From positions 434,001 to 498,000 of the forward strand of contig CAYJMS010000003.1 of NCBI GenBank assembly GCA_964371615.1: 64,000 nucleotides of DNA, in the 5' to 3' direction. Of this stretch, positions 31,548-39,618 are shown piece by piece; position 1 is the stretch's first letter, and each line of letters begins with the position of its first letter. The DNA comes from SpSt-333 sp964371615. GTDB taxonomy: Bacteria; Bacteroidota; Ignavibacteria; UBA10030; UBA8401. The notes beneath the pieces were generated by a model. The model made no database searches. It saw only the letters and a list, made by a program, of their open reading frames with translations, and was not told where the DNA came from. Both the position numbers and the translations under genes were made by a program.

Positions 31548-32837
31548 ATGTCAATCATAGAAGATATTTGGGCACGCGAAATAATGGATTCCCGCGGCAA
31601 TCCCACAGTAGAAGTCGATGTAGAACTTGAAGACGGCACGGTCGGCCGCGCAGCGGTTCCCAGCGGCGCCTCGACCGGCGAACACGAAGCGGTCGAATTG
31701 CGCGACGACGACAAGAACCGTTATCTCGGGAAAGGGGTCCTGAAAGCGGTGGAAAACGTCAACAATATCATCGCCGAGGAACTCGTTGGATTCGATGCGC
31801 AGGATCAAGTGGGGATCGACAAGATGATGATCGAGCTCGACGGAACACACAACAAAGCAAAACTCGGCGCCAATGCTATGCTCGCTGTCTCTCTCGCCGT
31901 TGCCAAAGCCGCGGCGCACTATCTTGACGTGCCGTTGTACCGGTATATCGGCGGAACGAATGCAAAAGTGCTTCCCACGCCGATGATGAACATTATCAAC
32001 GGCGGTCGGCACGCGGACAATAATGTGGATTTTCAGGAGTTCATGATCATGCCGGTGAACGCTCCGACATTTGCGGAAGCATTGCGCATGGGTGCGGAAG
32101 TATTTCACACGCTGAAAGGCGTGCTGAAGAAAAAAGGATACAACACTGCGGTGGGAGACGAGGGGGGATTTGCCCCGAGCCTGAAATCGAACGAAGAGGC
32201 ACTGCAGGTGATCATGGAAGCGATCGAAAAAGCGGGATACAAACCGGGACACGACATCTTTATTGCACTCGACCCGGCAGCCAGCGAAATGTACGGCGAG
32301 GATGGAAAATATCTCTTCTACAAATCAACGCAGGAAAAATTCACGGCGGAACAAATGGTCGCCTACTGGAAAAAATGGGTGGACAACTATCCGATCATCT
32401 CCCTCGAAGACGGAATGGCGGAGAACGATTGGAAAGGATGGAAACTGCTCACCGATACCGTCGGTGCGAAAGTGCAGTTGGTCGGGGACGATCTGTTCGT
32501 CACTAATACGGAATTTCTTGCAAAGGGAATCGCCGAAGGCGTTGCCAATTCGATTCTTGTAAAGGTAAATCAGATCGGAACGCTCACCGAGACTCTTGAT
32601 GCGATCGAGATGGCAAAACGGGCTCATTACACGGCCGTGATCAGCCATCGCTCCGGTGAAACGGAAGATGCAACCATTGCCGATATCGCCGTTGCCACCA
32701 ATGCCGGACAGATTAAAACCGGTTCGACATCGCGCACGGATCGCGTTGCCAAGTATAACCAACTGATCCGCATCGAAGAGGAACTCGATACGAACGGAAT
32801 CTACGCCGGTCTGTCGGCATTTAACGTGAAGCGATAA
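31548..32837 (+). CDS. eno: Enolase
   Basis: Converts 2-phosphoglycerate to phosphoenolpyruvate. The start is ATG 31548 (MSIIEDIWAREIMDSRGNPTVEVDV), not the 90-residue-longer frame. 429 residues, standard length. SGASTGEHEAVELRD, the GGRHADNNVDFQEFMIMP acid, SLEDGMAENDW, VGDDLFVTNT, KVNQIGTLTET (catalytic Lys) and the signature SHRSGETED are intact. Followed after 57 bases by phosphohexomutase, in the same direction. Confidence 0.99.
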   Translation: MSIIEDIWAREIMDSRGNPTVEVDVELEDGTVGRAAVPSGASTGEHEAVELRDDDKNRYLGKGVLKAVENVNNIIAEELVGFDAQDQVGIDKMMIELDGTHNKAKLGANAMLAVSLAVAKAAAHYLDVPLYRYIGGTNAKVLPTPMMNIINGGRHADNNVDFQEFMIMPVNAPTFAEALRMGAEVFHTLKGVLKKKGYNTAVGDEGGFAPSLKSNEEALQVIMEAIEKAGYKPGHDIFIALDPAASEMYGEDGKYLFYKSTQEKFTAEQMVAYWKKWVDNYPIISLEDGMAENDWKGWKLLTDTVGAKVQLVGDDLFVTNTEFLAKGIAEGVANSILVKVNQIGTLTETLDAIEMAKRAHYTAVISHRSGETEDATIADIAVATNAGQIKTGSTSRTDRVAKYNQLIRIEEELDTNGIYAGLSAFNVKR

Positions 32838-32894
32838 CGCACAATCGGGGTAATAAATACAAATCATAAAATCATAAAATCACCAAATCAAAAA

Positions 32895-34301
32895 ATGACT
32901 ATGGCTTCCATAAAATTCGGTACCGACGGCTGGCGCGGAGTGATCGCGGAAGATTTTACATTTGCGAACGTTCAAAAAGTTGCTCTCGCCACCGGCCGTT
33001 ATTTTGCCTCTCATAAACTTGTCAAGAACGGCGTGGTGATCGGTTACGACGCCCGTTTCCTTTCCAAAGAATTTGCACACACCGCGGCGCAGGTGATCGC
33101 ATCGATCGGTGTGAAAGTCCTTTTGTCGGAACAGATCTCTCCGACACAGGTCGTCTCGCTCGGCGTGGTAAAGAAGAAAGCGGCCGGCGGTGTTGTCATT
33201 ACCGCCAGCCATAATCCGGCGAAGTACAACGGGTTCAAGATCAAAGGGGATTTCGGCGGACCCGCACATCCCGAAATGATCGCCGTTGTGGAAAAGGAAC
33301 TCGAACCGCTGCAGGATGTTGCCGTTCTGCCGGTCGAGATACTGCCGTTCGACGATTTGGTGAAGCGAAAGATGATCCAATTCGTTGATCTGACAAAGAT
33401 CTATGTCGCGGATCTGAAAACAAAGATCGAGTTCGACTTGATTAAAGCCACGCGGATTAAGATCATGCACGACGCGATGCACGGCGCCGGCATGGGAATT
33501 CCCGAACTGTTCCTGCCGAAGATCGGCACGATACGCAGCGATTACAATCCATCCTTCGGAACGACCAATCCCGAACCGCTGCCGCAGAATGTCGAGGAAC
33601 TGAGCGTTGAAGTCCGTTCCGGGAAATACCATATGGGATTTGCAACGGACGGCGATGCCGACCGCATCGGCGCAGTGGATGAAAAAGGAAATTTCGTCGA
33701 TTCGCACCGGATCTTTGCCATCTTATTGAAGTACCTGATTGAGCGGAAACATATGCGCGGCGCAGTGGCGAAATCGCTGTCGGTCAGCGACTTGATCGTC
33801 AAGATGTGCGACCATTACAACGTACGGCTGCTGGAAACGCCGGTCGGATTCAAACATCTGTGCAAATTGATGACCGAACGGGATATCATTATAGCCGGTG
33901 AAGAAAGCGGCGGCATTGCGGTCAAAGGCCACCTTCCCGAGCGGGACGGTATCTTTGTCGGATTCCTGCTCGCCGAAGTGATGGCGGTGCGAAGAAAGAA
34001 ATTGAGCGAACTGGTGAATGAACTGTTCAACGAATTCGGCGAACATCATTTTGGACGCATCGACAAACATCTGACTGCCGAACAAAAAGAAAAAGTAATG
34101 AAATTCTTTACCGGTAAACCGAAAAAGGTCGGGCCGTTCCAGGTCACCAAGACAGACATGACCGACGGCGTGAAGCTGTATACAAAAAACGGCTGGATGT
34201 TGATCCGTGCATCGGGTACCGAACCGCTGATCCGTTTTTATGCGGAAGCAGACTCGCCGAGAAAAGTGCAGCAGATGCTCAAAGCGGCAACATCGGTGTA
34301 A
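32895..34301 (+). CDS. Phosphoglucomutase/phosphomannomutase family protein
   Basis: 468 residues, four-domain alpha-D-phosphohexomutase. FGTDGWRGVIAEDF start, phosphoserine loop TASHNPAKYNGFK (about 100), metal loop DGDADRIGAVD, sugar loop GEESGGIAVKGH and phosphate-binding loop RASGTEPLIRFYAEA. It interconverts hexose 1- and 6-phosphates for glycogen or cell-wall precursors; glucose versus mannose cannot be told. The enolase-mutase-DUF4921 order suggests a small carbohydrate operon. Confidence 0.95.
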   Translation: MTMASIKFGTDGWRGVIAEDFTFANVQKVALATGRYFASHKLVKNGVVIGYDARFLSKEFAHTAAQVIASIGVKVLLSEQISPTQVVSLGVVKKKAAGGVVITASHNPAKYNGFKIKGDFGGPAHPEMIAVVEKELEPLQDVAVLPVEILPFDDLVKRKMIQFVDLTKIYVADLKTKIEFDLIKATRIKIMHDAMHGAGMGIPELFLPKIGTIRSDYNPSFGTTNPEPLPQNVEELSVEVRSGKYHMGFATDGDADRIGAVDEKGNFVDSHRIFAILLKYLIERKHMRGAVAKSLSVSDLIVKMCDHYNVRLLETPVGFKHLCKLMTERDIIIAGEESGGIAVKGHLPERDGIFVGFLLAEVMAVRRKKLSELVNELFNEFGEHHFGRIDKHLTAEQKEKVMKFFTGKPKKVGPFQVTKTDMTDGVKLYTKNGWMLIRASGTEPLIRFYAEADSPRKVQQMLKAATSV

Positions 34302-34360
34302 CACTATAAGCGTCCGACGTCTTTTCGGATTTCGGACGAGTACACCAAAGGAACGCCACT

Positions 34361-35710
34361 ATGTTCCCACGAAATTACAACACCTACTATAATATCATGC
34401 CGGACGGGACGGTGAAACAAATCAATCCGTTCGCCGGCACCGAAGTGTGGGCTGTGCCGGGACGGGGAAGCAAGCCGGTCACCAACGATGTTCCCGCTGC
34501 GTCACATCCGATCCACCGTTCCGAAAAAGAAGACTATTGCAGTTTTTGTGCTGCCCGGTATTTTGAAACCCCTCCCGAAAAAACACGCCTGATAAAGGTC
34601 AATGACCGCTACGAAACAATCACCCATCTGTCGCCGGATAAATATTTCGATACAACAGCGGAGTTTCGCCGAACCGGAAATTTGTTCGAGATCTTAACGA
34701 TCGATTACTGGAAGAAGAACTACGGATATCACCTGAATCCGCAATTGGCCCATTGGCGCGATCAGTATTTCGAAAATCCCATGGGCTCGGAGCATATCAA
34801 CAACATCATCCAATATAAACTGGAGCAGTCCGGAAAATCGCCCGAACAAATCAAGAAAAAATCGGCATTCGAAAAAGTGAATATGATGGATGCCTTTTTC
34901 GGAGGATGTCATGAATTGGTGATTGCACGGTCGCACTACTCCCACGATGCGCAGTACGACACGCAGCTGCGCGCCTCGGGTGATCTGACACCGGAAGAAC
35001 ATTTTCAATACTTCAAGTTTACCATTGCCGCGATGAAGGATATGCTGGAATACAACCGGTACATCCGGTACATCAGTATCTTCCAAAACTGGCTCCGGCC
35101 GGCCGGCGCCTCCTTCGACCATCTTCATAAGCAGCTCTGCGGGCTGGATGAGTGGGGTGCGGCAATCAGTCAGCAGTTGAACATGCTCCGGCATGACGCT
35201 AATGTGTTCAACGAGCTCGGGGCGAATATGGCCGCACAGTTCAATCTGGTCTTTGCCGAAAACGATCACGCCGTGGCGTATGTCGGAATCGGTCACCGGT
35301 ATCCCACCATCGAGATCTATTCCAAATCATATCATTCCCGGCCGTACGAGCAGTCGGACGAAGAGATTCGGGGCATCAGCGATATTGTTCATGCCTGTCA
35401 TGCGGCCATGGGATCGCACCTGTCGTGCAACGAGGAATGGTACTACACGCCGATCGACGCGGTCTATAAGATGCCGTGGCATGTCATGCTCAAGTGGCGG
35501 GTCAATGTTCCGGCAGGATTTGAAGGAGGGACGTCGATCTACATCAATCCGGTCACACCGATCGAATTGCGTGACAAAATGGTGCCGCGCCTGTATCAGT
35601 TGCGCGATATGGGAAGGATCGAACGGATCGTACTGGCAGAGGAGTGCAAACTGCAGCCCAATCCGCTGAAATACTATCTCAATTTTGATTTTCTCTCTCC
35701 GCAATCATAA
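34361..35710 (+). CDS. DUF4921 family protein, GalT-like (HIT superfamily)
   Basis: 449 residues. An N-terminal CSFC zinc-type pair (about 60-63) and a HLHKQ (HxHxQ) motif in PAGASFDHLHKQL recall the metal and nucleotidyl-histidine sites of galactose-1-phosphate uridylyltransferase. The overall sequence (NPFAGTEVWAVPGRG, FGGCHELVIARSHYSHDAQYDTQLRASGDL) matches DUF4921. A nucleotide-sugar transfer role using the sugar phosphate from the mutase upstream is plausible but unproven. 59 bases after the mutase gene. Confidence 0.8.
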   Translation: MFPRNYNTYYNIMPDGTVKQINPFAGTEVWAVPGRGSKPVTNDVPAASHPIHRSEKEDYCSFCAARYFETPPEKTRLIKVNDRYETITHLSPDKYFDTTAEFRRTGNLFEILTIDYWKKNYGYHLNPQLAHWRDQYFENPMGSEHINNIIQYKLEQSGKSPEQIKKKSAFEKVNMMDAFFGGCHELVIARSHYSHDAQYDTQLRASGDLTPEEHFQYFKFTIAAMKDMLEYNRYIRYISIFQNWLRPAGASFDHLHKQLCGLDEWGAAISQQLNMLRHDANVFNELGANMAAQFNLVFAENDHAVAYVGIGHRYPTIEIYSKSYHSRPYEQSDEEIRGISDIVHACHAAMGSHLSCNEEWYYTPIDAVYKMPWHVMLKWRVNVPAGFEGGTSIYINPVTPIELRDKMVPRLYQLRDMGRIERIVLAEECKLQPNPLKYYLNFDFLSPQS

Positions 35711-35757
35711 TCGCCGCATTTTTTCGGAAAGAAATTATCCCTGTGTAATTCTGCGAA

Positions 35758-36054
35758 TTATGGTTTTTCCGTCGTTTCTCGTATCATGAATTTTGTAGCA
35801 ACATAAACAAAGAATGCGACAATCGTGAAATCGATGGCAGCGCCGATCCAATGACCGACCGCCAGTTTCAGCGGACCCAATTCCAGCACCCACGTCTGCC
35901 ACGAACCATCCGGAATAAAAATGCCGATAATCGGCATAATAAGGTCGTTCACCGTTGCGGTCACAAAAATGTTTACTTTTCCGCCGATTACCACGGCAAT
36001 TGCCAGACCGACGACGCCGTACTTCTTCAGGAACGCCAAAAATTCTTTCAGCAT
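35758..36054 (-). CDS. MscL-like large-conductance mechanosensitive channel family protein
   Basis: 98 residues, shorter than the usual 120-140. N-terminal amphipathic helix MLKEFLAFLKKYG, first helix VVGLAIAVVIGGKVNIFVTATVNDLIMPIIG corresponding to the MscL pore helix, a loop and second helix VGHWIGAAIDFTIVAFFVYVATKFM. The C-terminal cytoplasmic helix bundle is missing, which is tolerated in some members. TM1 has GG in place of part of the small-residue packing. Convergent with the DUF4921 gene. Confidence 0.85.
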   Translation of the reverse strand: MLKEFLAFLKKYGVVGLAIAVVIGGKVNIFVTATVNDLIMPIIGIFIPDGSWQTWVLELGPLKLAVGHWIGAAIDFTIVAFFVYVATKFMIRETTEKP

Positions 36055-36072
36055 AAATGGATCTCCAATCCG

Positions 36073-36909
36073 TTATAATAGTGTATAGGTCAAACCCATT
36101 GCCAGGGTTTGTTTCACCTGCGTGCGCGGAGTAATATGTGCGTTATTGATCAACTGGACGTTGAGATTAACGGAAATATACGAATTGACTTTCGCCACCA
36201 GCATGTTGTCGCTGCGAACAATCACAACATCAAGATGATTGAACGGGGCGAACATTTCCAGTTTGGAAACAAAAAGAATATTCTCTTCAAATTGCCACGA
36301 TACGTCGGTAACCGACTCTAATCCGCCCTCAACCTTCGATGTCTCGACGGTTGTTGTTGCGGGATCGTCGGCATATCCTTGTGCATCGGACAACACTTCA
36401 CGCAATGCGGCGCCAAGCCTCGTTTTCACGTTCTCATACGGCTGGTAACCGAGGCCGACCGCCTGTGTAAGATATGCCGGATCGAATCGCGACGATGTTT
36501 TCACTTTGGTATTCGCAACATCATCATACTTGAATCCGTCGTCAAACTGCGATTTGAACGTTGCCGATGCATAGGGATTAATGGAGGTACCGATTTTATA
36601 CGTCAGTACGCTTTCCAGTTCAATTTTATCTTCTATTTTCCGAAGTCCTTTTGAACCAAGACGCGTCTGTCCGTATGCGATCTTGTACGAATTGCTCCAA
36701 TTGGTCGTAGTAACATCGCGAACGGATTTCCCGTCGAAAGTGAGTGTATACGCCAATGCGTTCTCACCCCCCTGTGCCCAATTCGTGTGCGAGACCTGCG
36801 TTACGGTAAAACCCGAGACCAGCGTATGGGTCCAGTCAGGTTTTGGCGGTTCGGTTTGGGAAACGAGGAAAACGGAAGAACAGAAAAACAGGACAAGGAG
36901 TTTTTTCAT
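36073..36909 (-). CDS. DUF3078 domain outer-membrane-type protein
   Basis: 278 residues. Signal peptide MKKLLVLFFCSSVFLVSQ. WTHTLVSGFTVTQVSHTNWAQGGENALAYTLTFDGKSV and NSYKIAYGQTRLGSKGLRKIEDKIELESVLTYKIG are the DUF3078 pattern (VSLNQVSFTNWAAGGENS-like). Repeating strands and a terminal LAMGLTYTLL suggest a small beta barrel. Function is unknown for the whole family. 18 bases downstream of the MscL-like start on the same strand, so it may be read first and share a message with it. Confidence 0.88.
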   Translation of the reverse strand: MKKLLVLFFCSSVFLVSQTEPPKPDWTHTLVSGFTVTQVSHTNWAQGGENALAYTLTFDGKSVRDVTTTNWSNSYKIAYGQTRLGSKGLRKIEDKIELESVLTYKIGTSINPYASATFKSQFDDGFKYDDVANTKVKTSSRFDPAYLTQAVGLGYQPYENVKTRLGAALREVLSDAQGYADDPATTTVETSKVEGGLESVTDVSWQFEENILFVSKLEMFAPFNHLDVVIVRSDNMLVAKVNSYISVNLNVQLINNAHITPRTQVKQTLAMGLTYTLL

Positions 36910-37002
36910 GACAGACCTCTTATAAATGAAATGTAGGGAGCGAGGATTTCAATGGATTGTCCGTTTGAGCGGACGGAATAATATGAAGAAAAAATATTTA
37001 AA

Positions 37003-37038
37003 AATAAAAACCCCCGATCGAAACCGGGGGTTTTTTTG
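37003..37038 (-). terminator. Terminator of the cold-shock gene
   Basis: CCCCC and GGGGG (37011-37030) around a 10-nt loop, flanked by A-run and T-run, so usable in both directions. It lies 24 bases after the csp stop. Confidence 0.85.
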
Positions 37039-37061
37039 CGTACTACGCAGTAGTATCGTTG

Positions 37062-37262
37062 TTACACTTTGGATACTTTCGCTGCCTGCAGGCCCTTTGA
37101 TCCTTTTTCAACTTCAAATTGGACCTTGTCGCCCTGGTTCAGCGTTTTGTAACCGTCGCCAACGACGCTTTTGTAGTGTACGAATACATCTTCGCCGCTT
37201 TCGCGGGAGATGAAGCCGTACCCTTTAGCATTGTTGAACCATTTCACGGTACCTGTTTCCAT
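37062..37262 (-). CDS. Cold shock domain protein (CspA family)
   Basis: 66 residues, one OB-fold. RNA-binding motifs RNP1 KGYGFI (about 14-19) and RNP2 VFVHY (about 26-30), start METGTVKWFNNAKGYGFI. RNA chaperone that melts secondary structure. AGGAGCAAC precedes ATG. The transcript has an unusually long (about 230 nt) leader containing an intrinsic terminator, implying control at the RNA level. Confidence 0.97.
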   Translation of the reverse strand: METGTVKWFNNAKGYGFISRESGEDVFVHYKSVVGDGYKTLNQGDKVQFEVEKGSKGLQAAKVSKV

Positions 37263-37285
37263 AGGTTGCTCCTATATGTTGTTAC

Positions 37286-37320
37286 AAAAAAACCTCACTG
37301 AACAAATATTTCCAGCGAGG
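37286..37320 (-). terminator. Intrinsic terminator inside the csp leader
   Basis: On the minus strand CCTCGCTG pairs with CAGTGAGG (8 bp, one G-U) over a 12-nt loop and is followed by seven U. It is 24 bases upstream of the csp ATG and 170 nt downstream of the predicted start, so it either attenuates csp or ends a separate small RNA. Confidence 0.85.
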
Positions 37321-37492
37321 GTACCACCGGCATTGGTGCCACTTGAACCCATCCCGAATTTTACTCCGGCATGGTGTGTTTGCCGATCCTCTGTTGTTCA
37401 GGGAGGTTCCTCTGAGCATCAGGGGCGCATTGGAATTGCGCCAAAGAGACGGAAGCATCAATAAGTGCATCAACGGTGTTACTGTTAATTGC
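37321..37492 (-). ncRNA. Unidentified structured leader or small RNA upstream of csp
   Basis: Between the promoter and terminator the minus strand can fold several hairpins: GGCGCA/TGCGCC (37427-37445), CCCTGA/TCAGaGG next to it, CGGCA/TGCCG (37374-37392) and GGCACCA/TGGTACC with one mismatch (37322-37342). No known riboswitch consensus fits fully. The string GGTGGTACC just before the terminator resembles part of a T-box but the rest does not. An attenuated cold-shock leader or an independent sRNA of about 200 nt are both possible. Confidence 0.5.
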
Positions 37493-37498
37493 GGAACT

Positions 37499-37527
37499 AA
37501 AATATATCCTTTCCAATAAAGACGCAA
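37499..37527 (-). promoter_or_regulatory. Promoter of the csp leader RNA
   Basis: Minus strand TTGCGT, 17-nt spacer, TATTTT. Predicted start near 37492. Confidence 0.6.
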
Positions 37528-37960
37528 GTAAATTTTTTTGAGTTGTGACGCTGCGCCCCGCAACGGAAACTGTTTAATATTTCAACGATAAAAACGCCCA
37601 AAATCTTCAATTAAATGGTATCTTTTTCGTTTGCTTGATTCTGACTGCAAACACCCCCTCTACAGCAGTGACAGAGACTATCGAATCAGTATCATGGAGA
37701 AAAACAGCATGAGCGAGTGTGCATTTTTAACGATGTGCAAAACTAAATAACTCATTCTTTCTTATCGGTATGTAAATTACGGTATATGTAGTGTCGAGTT
37801 CGATTTCAATCGTGCAGTATCATTTTACGTATTTCATGTGCACTGTGTGTTTTGTATGTCAACTGGTATTCTGGGATTGGAAATTTACTCTCTTAACGTT
37901 GCTTTTTGCCTTTCCATACGCTAACTTCATCTCGAACTATTTAATTATGGAGGTATCGTA
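37528..37960. other. Intergenic region between csp leader and acyl-activating enzyme gene
   Basis: AT-rich, no gene on either strand that I can support. It must carry the promoter of the acyl-activating enzyme gene, but no clear -35/-10 pair is seen. One 18-codon open frame (37694-37750, ATG GAG AAA ... TAA, encoding MEKNSMSECAFLTMCKTK) lacks a ribosome site and is noted as a possible micro-ORF only. Confidence 0.5.
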
Positions 37961-39481
37961 ATGCTTCTGCATCACAAATTTATCGAGACGGCGAAAGAGT
38001 CCGGCGGCAAGATGTACATTATCGACCGGACCACCAATCGGCGTGTCACCTATTCTCGCGCACTCATTGTATCGCTGATACTGTCGGAAAAATTCCAAAA
38101 ATACGATCCCGGTTTTATTGGTATCATGGTTCCTACATCCGCAGGATGTATTCTTTCTATTCTCGGCGCTCTGATGAGCGGCCGCGTTCCGGTGATGATC
38201 AATTATTCCACCGGTGCGGCTCAAAACTGCGAGTATGCGCAGAAAAAATGTGCCTTTAAAACCATTATTACATCCAAAGCACTGCTCGAAAAGATCCAGT
38301 GCCCGGTTGTTCCCGGCATGGTGTTTCTCGAAGACATCATGGAAAGCATCGGCATCATCGATAAGCTGAATGCCGCCGTCCGGTCGAAGTTGCCGACAGC
38401 GCTGTTGAAAAAAACGGTATCGCAGGGACACGAAGAGGATAATATTGTCATCCTGTTCACCAGCGGCAGCGAGAAAGATCCGAAAGCGGTTCAGCTCAGC
38501 CATAAGAATATCAATGCAAACCTGAAGAGCCTTTCCGAAGTGCTGGAATTCAGCGCAGAGGATATCGTGCTCGGAAATCTCCCCCTGTTTCACGTCTTTG
38601 GACAAACGGCGCATGCCTGGCTTCCAATCTGGTCCGGCATGACTATCGTGACATATGCCAATCCGCTGGACTTCAAAGGGGTGTGCGATGTGGTCCGCGA
38701 GGAAAAAGTGACAATTATGGCGGGAACGCCGAGTTTCTTCTGGGGGTACGGACACAAGGCTGGCCCCGGCGATTTTGCCACATGCCGTATCATGCTCGCC
38801 GGTGCGGACAAATGCCCCGATGCACTGCGGAAAATCTTTTTAGAACAGCATAGCAAAGTATTGCTGGAGGCATACGGCTGCACGGAAACAAGTCCGGGAC
38901 TTTGCGTGAATACGCCGAAACACAACAGGCCGGGAAGCGTCGGAAAACCATTGCCGGGTGTCCGGGTGCGGTTGGAAAATTACGAGACCGGTGAAGAGTG
39001 TAAGGGCCGCGAGATCGGAAAGATCCTTGTCAAAGGGGATAATATCATGAAAGGATATTTCGACGATTTTGAAAGCACCTCGATGGCGTTCCGTCACGGT
39101 TGGTACGATACCGGGGATATGGGATGGATGGATGAAGACGGTTATCTGTGGCATGTCGGCCGGCTGAAACGTTTCGTTAAAATCGGCGGTGAAATGGTCT
39201 CGCTGATTAAAGTGGAAGATGTGCTGGAAAAATTGCTGCCGGACGACGTGAAGTGCTGCGTTGTGGAAGTGCCCGATCAGACCAAAGGAGCAAAGATCGT
39301 CGCCGCAGTCACGCAGCAGATCGACGAAAAAGAGACCCTCAAAAAAATGGGAGAACAGCTGCCCAACATCGCACTGCCGAAACAGTTTGTTATCATCCCC
39401 GAACTTCCGCAAATGGGGAGCGGGAAGATCGATTTCCGCACGACGACGAATATTGTCATGGAAAAAGTGCAACGGTCATAA
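37961..39481 (+). CDS. AMP-binding acyl-CoA/acyl-ACP synthetase (Aas C-terminal-like)
   Basis: 506 residues. Adenylate-forming motifs: ILFTSGSEKDPKAVQLSH (P-loop), LLEAYGCTETSP, WYDTGDMGWMDEDGYLWHVGRLKRFVKIGGEMVSL (hinge) and the catalytic Lys near the end in GSGKIDFR. The compact N-terminus and wording VGGEMVSL/LGNLPLFHVFGQT are close to the synthetase half of the bifunctional Aas (2-acyl-GPE acyltransferase/acyl-ACP synthetase). No acyltransferase domain is fused here. GGAGGT lies 6 bases before ATG. Likely activates fatty acids for phospholipid recycling. Confidence 0.9.
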   Translation: MLLHHKFIETAKESGGKMYIIDRTTNRRVTYSRALIVSLILSEKFQKYDPGFIGIMVPTSAGCILSILGALMSGRVPVMINYSTGAAQNCEYAQKKCAFKTIITSKALLEKIQCPVVPGMVFLEDIMESIGIIDKLNAAVRSKLPTALLKKTVSQGHEEDNIVILFTSGSEKDPKAVQLSHKNINANLKSLSEVLEFSAEDIVLGNLPLFHVFGQTAHAWLPIWSGMTIVTYANPLDFKGVCDVVREEKVTIMAGTPSFFWGYGHKAGPGDFATCRIMLAGADKCPDALRKIFLEQHSKVLLEAYGCTETSPGLCVNTPKHNRPGSVGKPLPGVRVRLENYETGEECKGREIGKILVKGDNIMKGYFDDFESTSMAFRHGWYDTGDMGWMDEDGYLWHVGRLKRFVKIGGEMVSLIKVEDVLEKLLPDDVKCCVVEVPDQTKGAKIVAAVTQQIDEKETLKKMGEQLPNIALPKQFVIIPELPQMGSGKIDFRTTTNIVMEKVQRS

Positions 39482-39522
39482 TCTAATACCGCGATTCTCT
39501 CGGAAAAAAACACGAACCGATA

Positions 39523-39547
39523 CCGCCGGACCTCCGGCGGTTTTTTT
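39523..39547 (+). terminator. Terminator of the acyl-activating enzyme gene
   Basis: CCGCCGGA / TCCGGCGG, 8 bp with a 2-nt loop, followed by seven T, 42 bases after the stop. Confidence 0.92.
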
Positions 39548-39618
39548 ATTTCTAATGGCAGAAAGAACCGTTATCTTTTACCAGAACAATCAATACAACA
39601 TTACTCGATAGGTACGTT

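Noticed and set aside
37320..37345. T-box riboswitch suggested by GGTGGTACC before the csp terminator
   Set aside because: No stem I/specifier loop pattern, the downstream gene is not an aminoacyl-tRNA synthetase or amino-acid gene, and T-boxes are not expected in this lineage.
37330..37460. Possible 5S rRNA on the plus strand (AACCCATCCCGAA and GCCGAT at nearly the right spacing)
   Set aside because: The helix I ends and helix II/III complements of 5S rRNA are missing and there are extra bases in the arm; no other rRNA is near. Kept only as an unexplained resemblance.
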